From the NCBI GenBank assembly GCA_964512045.1, contig CAZEJK010000249.1, positions 1 to 7,703 of the forward strand: 7,703 bases of DNA. The letters are read 5' to 3'. The position numbers and the translations under genes were made by a program. Shown piece after piece: positions 6,150 to 7,703 of the stretch. This stretch comes from CAZEJK01 sp964512045. Its GTDB lineage: Bacteria > Acidobacteriota > Thermoanaerobaculia > Thermoanaerobaculales > Sulfomarinibacteraceae. The stretch's first letter is position 1, and each line of letters starts with the position of its first letter. Under the pieces are notes generated by a model that worked only from the letters and a program-made list of their open reading frames with translations, did not search any database and was not told where the DNA came from.

Positions 6150-6190
6150 GGGCAAGGACGACGACGGTTGCCCTTGGACGATCAAGGAGG
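6150..6190 (+). promoter_or_regulatory. sodN leader with overlapping hairpins covering the ribosome-binding site
   Basis: In the 98-nt gap before sodN, GGGCAA (6150-6155) can pair with TTGCCC (6168-6173). The overlapping CCTTG (6172-6176) can instead pair with CAAGG (6183-6187) across a GACGAT loop. CAAGG overlaps the Shine-Dalgarno AAGGAGG (6184-6190), which stands 6 nt before the ATG. The two hairpins exclude each other, so the geometry is that of an anti-RBS and anti-anti-RBS pair. The stems are only 5-6 bp, so chance is a real alternative. I see no convincing sigma-70 promoter here. Confidence 0.3.
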
Positions 6191-6196
6191 AACACC

Positions 6197-6691
6197 ATGC
6201 GACACATCCGTCTCATCACCGCGATCGTTCTCACCACTGCGCTGGCGAGCGTGGCCGGCGCCCACTGCCAGATCCCGTGCGGGATCTACGACGACATGAT
6301 GCGCATCCGCATGATGGAGGAGCACGTCACCACCATCGAGAAGTCGGTCCGCCTGATCGGTGAGCTCGCCGACGCCACCGAGCCCGGCGACGTCAACCAG
6401 CTGGTGCGCTGGATCAACAACAAGGATCAACACGCCGACTACCTCGGCGAGATCGTGACCGAGTACTTCCTGCGCCAGCGGATCTCGGCGCCCAGCGGAG
6501 ATGATGCCGAGGCGCGCGAGACGTACCTGAAGCAGCTCGAGGTGCTCCACCAGCTTCTGCGCGTCAGCATGAAGGCGAAGCAGACAGTTGATCCGAAGAT
6601 CGGTGAGGAGCTGCGTGCTCTGATCGACCAGCTCAGCACGCTCTACTTCTCCGAGGAAGATCTGAAGCACCTCGAGACCCACTCGCACTGA
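6197..6691 (+). CDS. sodN: Superoxide dismutase [Ni] with Sec signal peptide
   Basis: It dismutates superoxide to oxygen and peroxide using nickel bound in an N-terminal hook. The product has 164 residues. The ATG follows AAGGAGG by 6 nt. Residues 1-22 (MRHIRLITAIVLTTALASVAGA) are a classical Sec signal peptide ending AGA. Cleavage there leaves HCQIPCGIYDD as the mature N-terminus, the NiSOD hook. His1, Cys2, Pro5, Cys6, Gly7 and Tyr9 are all present; Gln replaces Asp3 of the Streptomyces enzyme. Mature Glu19 and Arg49 (in VRWINNKDQHADYL) plausibly correspond to Glu17 and Arg47, which fix the His1 ring, after a two-residue insertion. The rest is helical, as in the four-helix-bundle fold, and about 25 residues longer than the 117-residue Streptomyces form. 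The location should be periplasmic. No sodX-type protease is in view, which fits maturation by signal peptidase. It lies 98 nt after the PAS-GGDEF gene and 209 nt before the antiporter gene. Confidence 0.93.
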   Translation: MRHIRLITAIVLTTALASVAGAHCQIPCGIYDDMMRIRMMEEHVTTIEKSVRLIGELADATEPGDVNQLVRWINNKDQHADYLGEIVTEYFLRQRISAPSGDDAEARETYLKQLEVLHQLLRVSMKAKQTVDPKIGEELRALIDQLSTLYFSEEDLKHLETHSH

Positions 6692-6714
6692 GGCGGTCGT
6701 GAGCCGAAGCCGGG

Positions 6715-6864
6715 CGCAGCCGCGGTCACTCGGCGACAGCCGTGAGTTGGCCGGCGAGGGGCTCCGGCTGCGATCTCCGTTTACTTCTCGCACGCACATG
6801 AAGTAGCCTGTGCGACCGAACGTCGGGGCGTGTCGTGCTCTCGTACGGTTGTGGAACGCCCCGA
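6715..6864 (+). repeat. Three consecutive inverted repeats between sodN and the antiporter gene
   Basis: The 209-nt gap holds three separate dyads. CGCAGCCG (6715-6722) pairs with CGGCTGCG (6765-6772) and encloses smaller stems such as CGGC-GACA-GCCG (6731-6742). GCCGG (6750-6754) with CCGGC (6764-6768) competes with the outer stem. TACTTC (6782-6787) pairs with GAAGTA (6800-6805). TCGGGGCGT (6823-6831) pairs perfectly over 9 bp with ACGCCCCGA (6856-6864), with a small inner stem. The first, near the sodN stop, is the best candidate for ending that transcript, although only a T-rich stretch, not a T-run, follows. The last ends 36 nt before the antiporter ATG and may belong to its leader. Confidence 0.45.
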
Positions 6865-6900
6865 GTCAACCAGTCAGACTATCTGGACAGCGAGCCTGCC

Positions 6901-7703
6901 ATGCACCTGCCGTTCCTTGACGAAATCGTCATCGTTCTCGCGGCCTCCGTTGTGGTCGCTATCGTCCTCAGGCGGTTCTCCATTCCACCGGTGGTCGGCT
7001 TCATCCTGACCGGCATCGCCATCGGCCCCGGCGGGCTAGGGATCATCGACGACCGTACGCAGATCGAGCTGCTGGCCGAGGTCGGCGTCATCCTGTTGTT
7101 GTTCACAGTTGGCCTGAAGCTCTCGCTGCGCGACCTGTGGCAGCTGCGGCGGCTGGTTCTCGGCGGTGGTGGCGGACAGGTCGTGCTCACTGCGGCAGCG
7201 GGGGCTGGGATCCTCATGCTGGCCGGGTCGTTCTCTGCTCCAGATGCCATCTTCTGGGGGCTCGTGATCGCCCTCAGCTCCACGGTTGTCGTACTGTGGC
7301 TGCTCGAGGACCGCGGCGAGCTCGGAACGGACACCGGCCGGTCGATGATCTCGGTGCTCCTGTTCCAGGATCTCGCCGTTATCCCGATCCTGCTCGCGCT
7401 CCCGTTGCTATCGGGCCAGGGTGGCTCAGGGATGGAGGTCATCCTGGTGGTGGTCCGCTCCCTGGTGGCCCTGGTGCTGACCGTGGTGGGCGCCAAGTTC
7501 ATCCTGCCCCGCCTTGCCGGCTGGGCCGTTTCCACCCGCTCGCGCGAGCTGTTCACCCTCACCATCGTGGTGGTGGTGTTCGGCACCGCTGCCATCATGG
7601 GCCACCTCGGGATCTCGATGGCGTTGGGGGCGTTCCTGGCTGGGATGGTCATCTCGGAGTCGGACTACACCTCGCAGATCATAGCCGACGTCACGCCCCT
7701 CCG
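6901..7703 (+). CDS. CPA2 (KefB/KefC-like) cation:proton antiporter, 3' end outside the window
   Basis: The first 267 codons of an inner-membrane monovalent-cation:proton antiporter are present; the frame is open to the edge. The ATG at 6901 is chosen because it begins directly before the first span (LDEIVIVLAASVVVAIVL), as in the family. A GTG at 6835 is in frame but adds a polar stretch through a hairpin. Ribosome-binding sequence is weak (GGACAGCGAG). Diagnostic segments in order are RRFSIPPVVGFILTGIAIGPGGLG (24-47), LLAEVGVILLLFTVGLKLSLRDLW (57-80), GLVIALSSTVVVLWLLEDRGE (120-140), SVLLFQDLAVIPILLALPLL (151-170) and GHLGISMALGAFLAGMVISES (234-254). The QD pair (156-157) in FQDLAVIP is the Kef-type ion-site signature. 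The position usually read as GLE before the loop is GLK here (71-73). Whether a C-terminal TrkA-N (RCK) domain follows cannot be seen, so Kef-type K+ efflux versus Na+/H+ exchange stays open. Confidence 0.93.
   Translation, partial: MHLPFLDEIVIVLAASVVVAIVLRRFSIPPVVGFILTGIAIGPGGLGIIDDRTQIELLAEVGVILLLFTVGLKLSLRDLWQLRRLVLGGGGGQVVLTAAAGAGILMLAGSFSAPDAIFWGLVIALSSTVVVLWLLEDRGELGTDTGRSMISVLLFQDLAVIPILLALPLLSGQGGSGMEVILVVVRSLVALVLTVVGAKFILPRLAGWAVSTRSRELFTLTIVVVVFGTAAIMGHLGISMALGAFLAGMVISESDYTSQIIADVTPL

Noticed and set aside
5933..6691. 252-residue version of sodN reaching back into the PAS-GGDEF gene
   Set aside because: The first 88 residues are an out-of-frame reading of the GGDEF gene and its trailer. 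The ATG at 6197 has AAGGAGG and begins a perfect signal peptide.
6835..6900. GTG start at 6835 for the antiporter
   Set aside because: It adds 22 polar residues before the first span, lies inside a 9-bp inverted repeat and has no good ribosome-binding site.
6879..7652. 257-residue minus-strand frame
   Set aside because: It is low-complexity (Thr, Arg, Ser, Pro) and lies antisense to the unmistakable antiporter, whose frame runs off the window edge.

Overview
This is a GC-rich (by eye, roughly 60-65% G+C) bacterial chromosomal window with seven well-supported genes and one probable small ORF. It looks like a Gram-negative organism: there is a TonB-dependent outer-membrane receptor, a lipoprotein with a clear lipobox, and a periplasm-directed Ni superoxide dismutase. 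A receptor with a carboxypeptidase-regulatory-like N-terminal domain, plus a secreted NiSOD of the HCQxPCGIYDD type, would fit Acidobacteriota or a neighbouring GC-rich phylum. That placement is inference, not shown by the sequence. I see no rRNA, tRNA, transposase, phage gene or CRISPR array.

Left half (minus strand, about 129-4247). In transcription order from right to left there are four genes. First is a lipoprotein made of 18-19-residue 'TVNGSI.VG' repeats (3570-4247). Next is a multi-span membrane protein whose C-terminus resembles the Mpv17/PMP22 family (2682-3359). Then comes a 41-codon ORF with an excellent ribosome-binding site (2503-2628), and finally a 785-residue TonB-dependent receptor (129-2486). 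All are envelope-related or exported except the small ORF. Gaps of 16-210 nt allow co-transcription but do not prove it. The first 128 bases hold only nested inverted repeats and a 7-bp tandem repeat.

Centre and right half (plus strand, 4363-7703). A 115-bp divergent promoter region separates the lipoprotein from a 69-residue four-cysteine protein. A strong hairpin and a probable promoter follow. Then come a 139-residue membrane protein, a PAS-GGDEF protein, a Ni superoxide dismutase (sodN) and a CPA2/Kef-type cation:proton antiporter cut off by the right edge.

Two genes stand out. The GGDEF protein keeps its signature GGDEF and an RxxD inhibitory site, but it has lost the metal-binding aspartate and the usual C-terminal helix. 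It is therefore more likely a nucleotide-binding sensor than an active diguanylate cyclase. The NiSOD carries an ordinary Sec signal peptide whose predicted cleavage would directly expose the nickel-binding N-terminal histidine, so export and maturation could be a single step. Short mutually exclusive hairpins sit over the sodN ribosome-binding site, and three consecutive inverted repeats fill the sodN-antiporter gap.

No gap between genes exceeds 300 bases. The 210-nt gap at 3360-3569 shows only the ribosome-binding site of the downstream gene and no convincing terminator.
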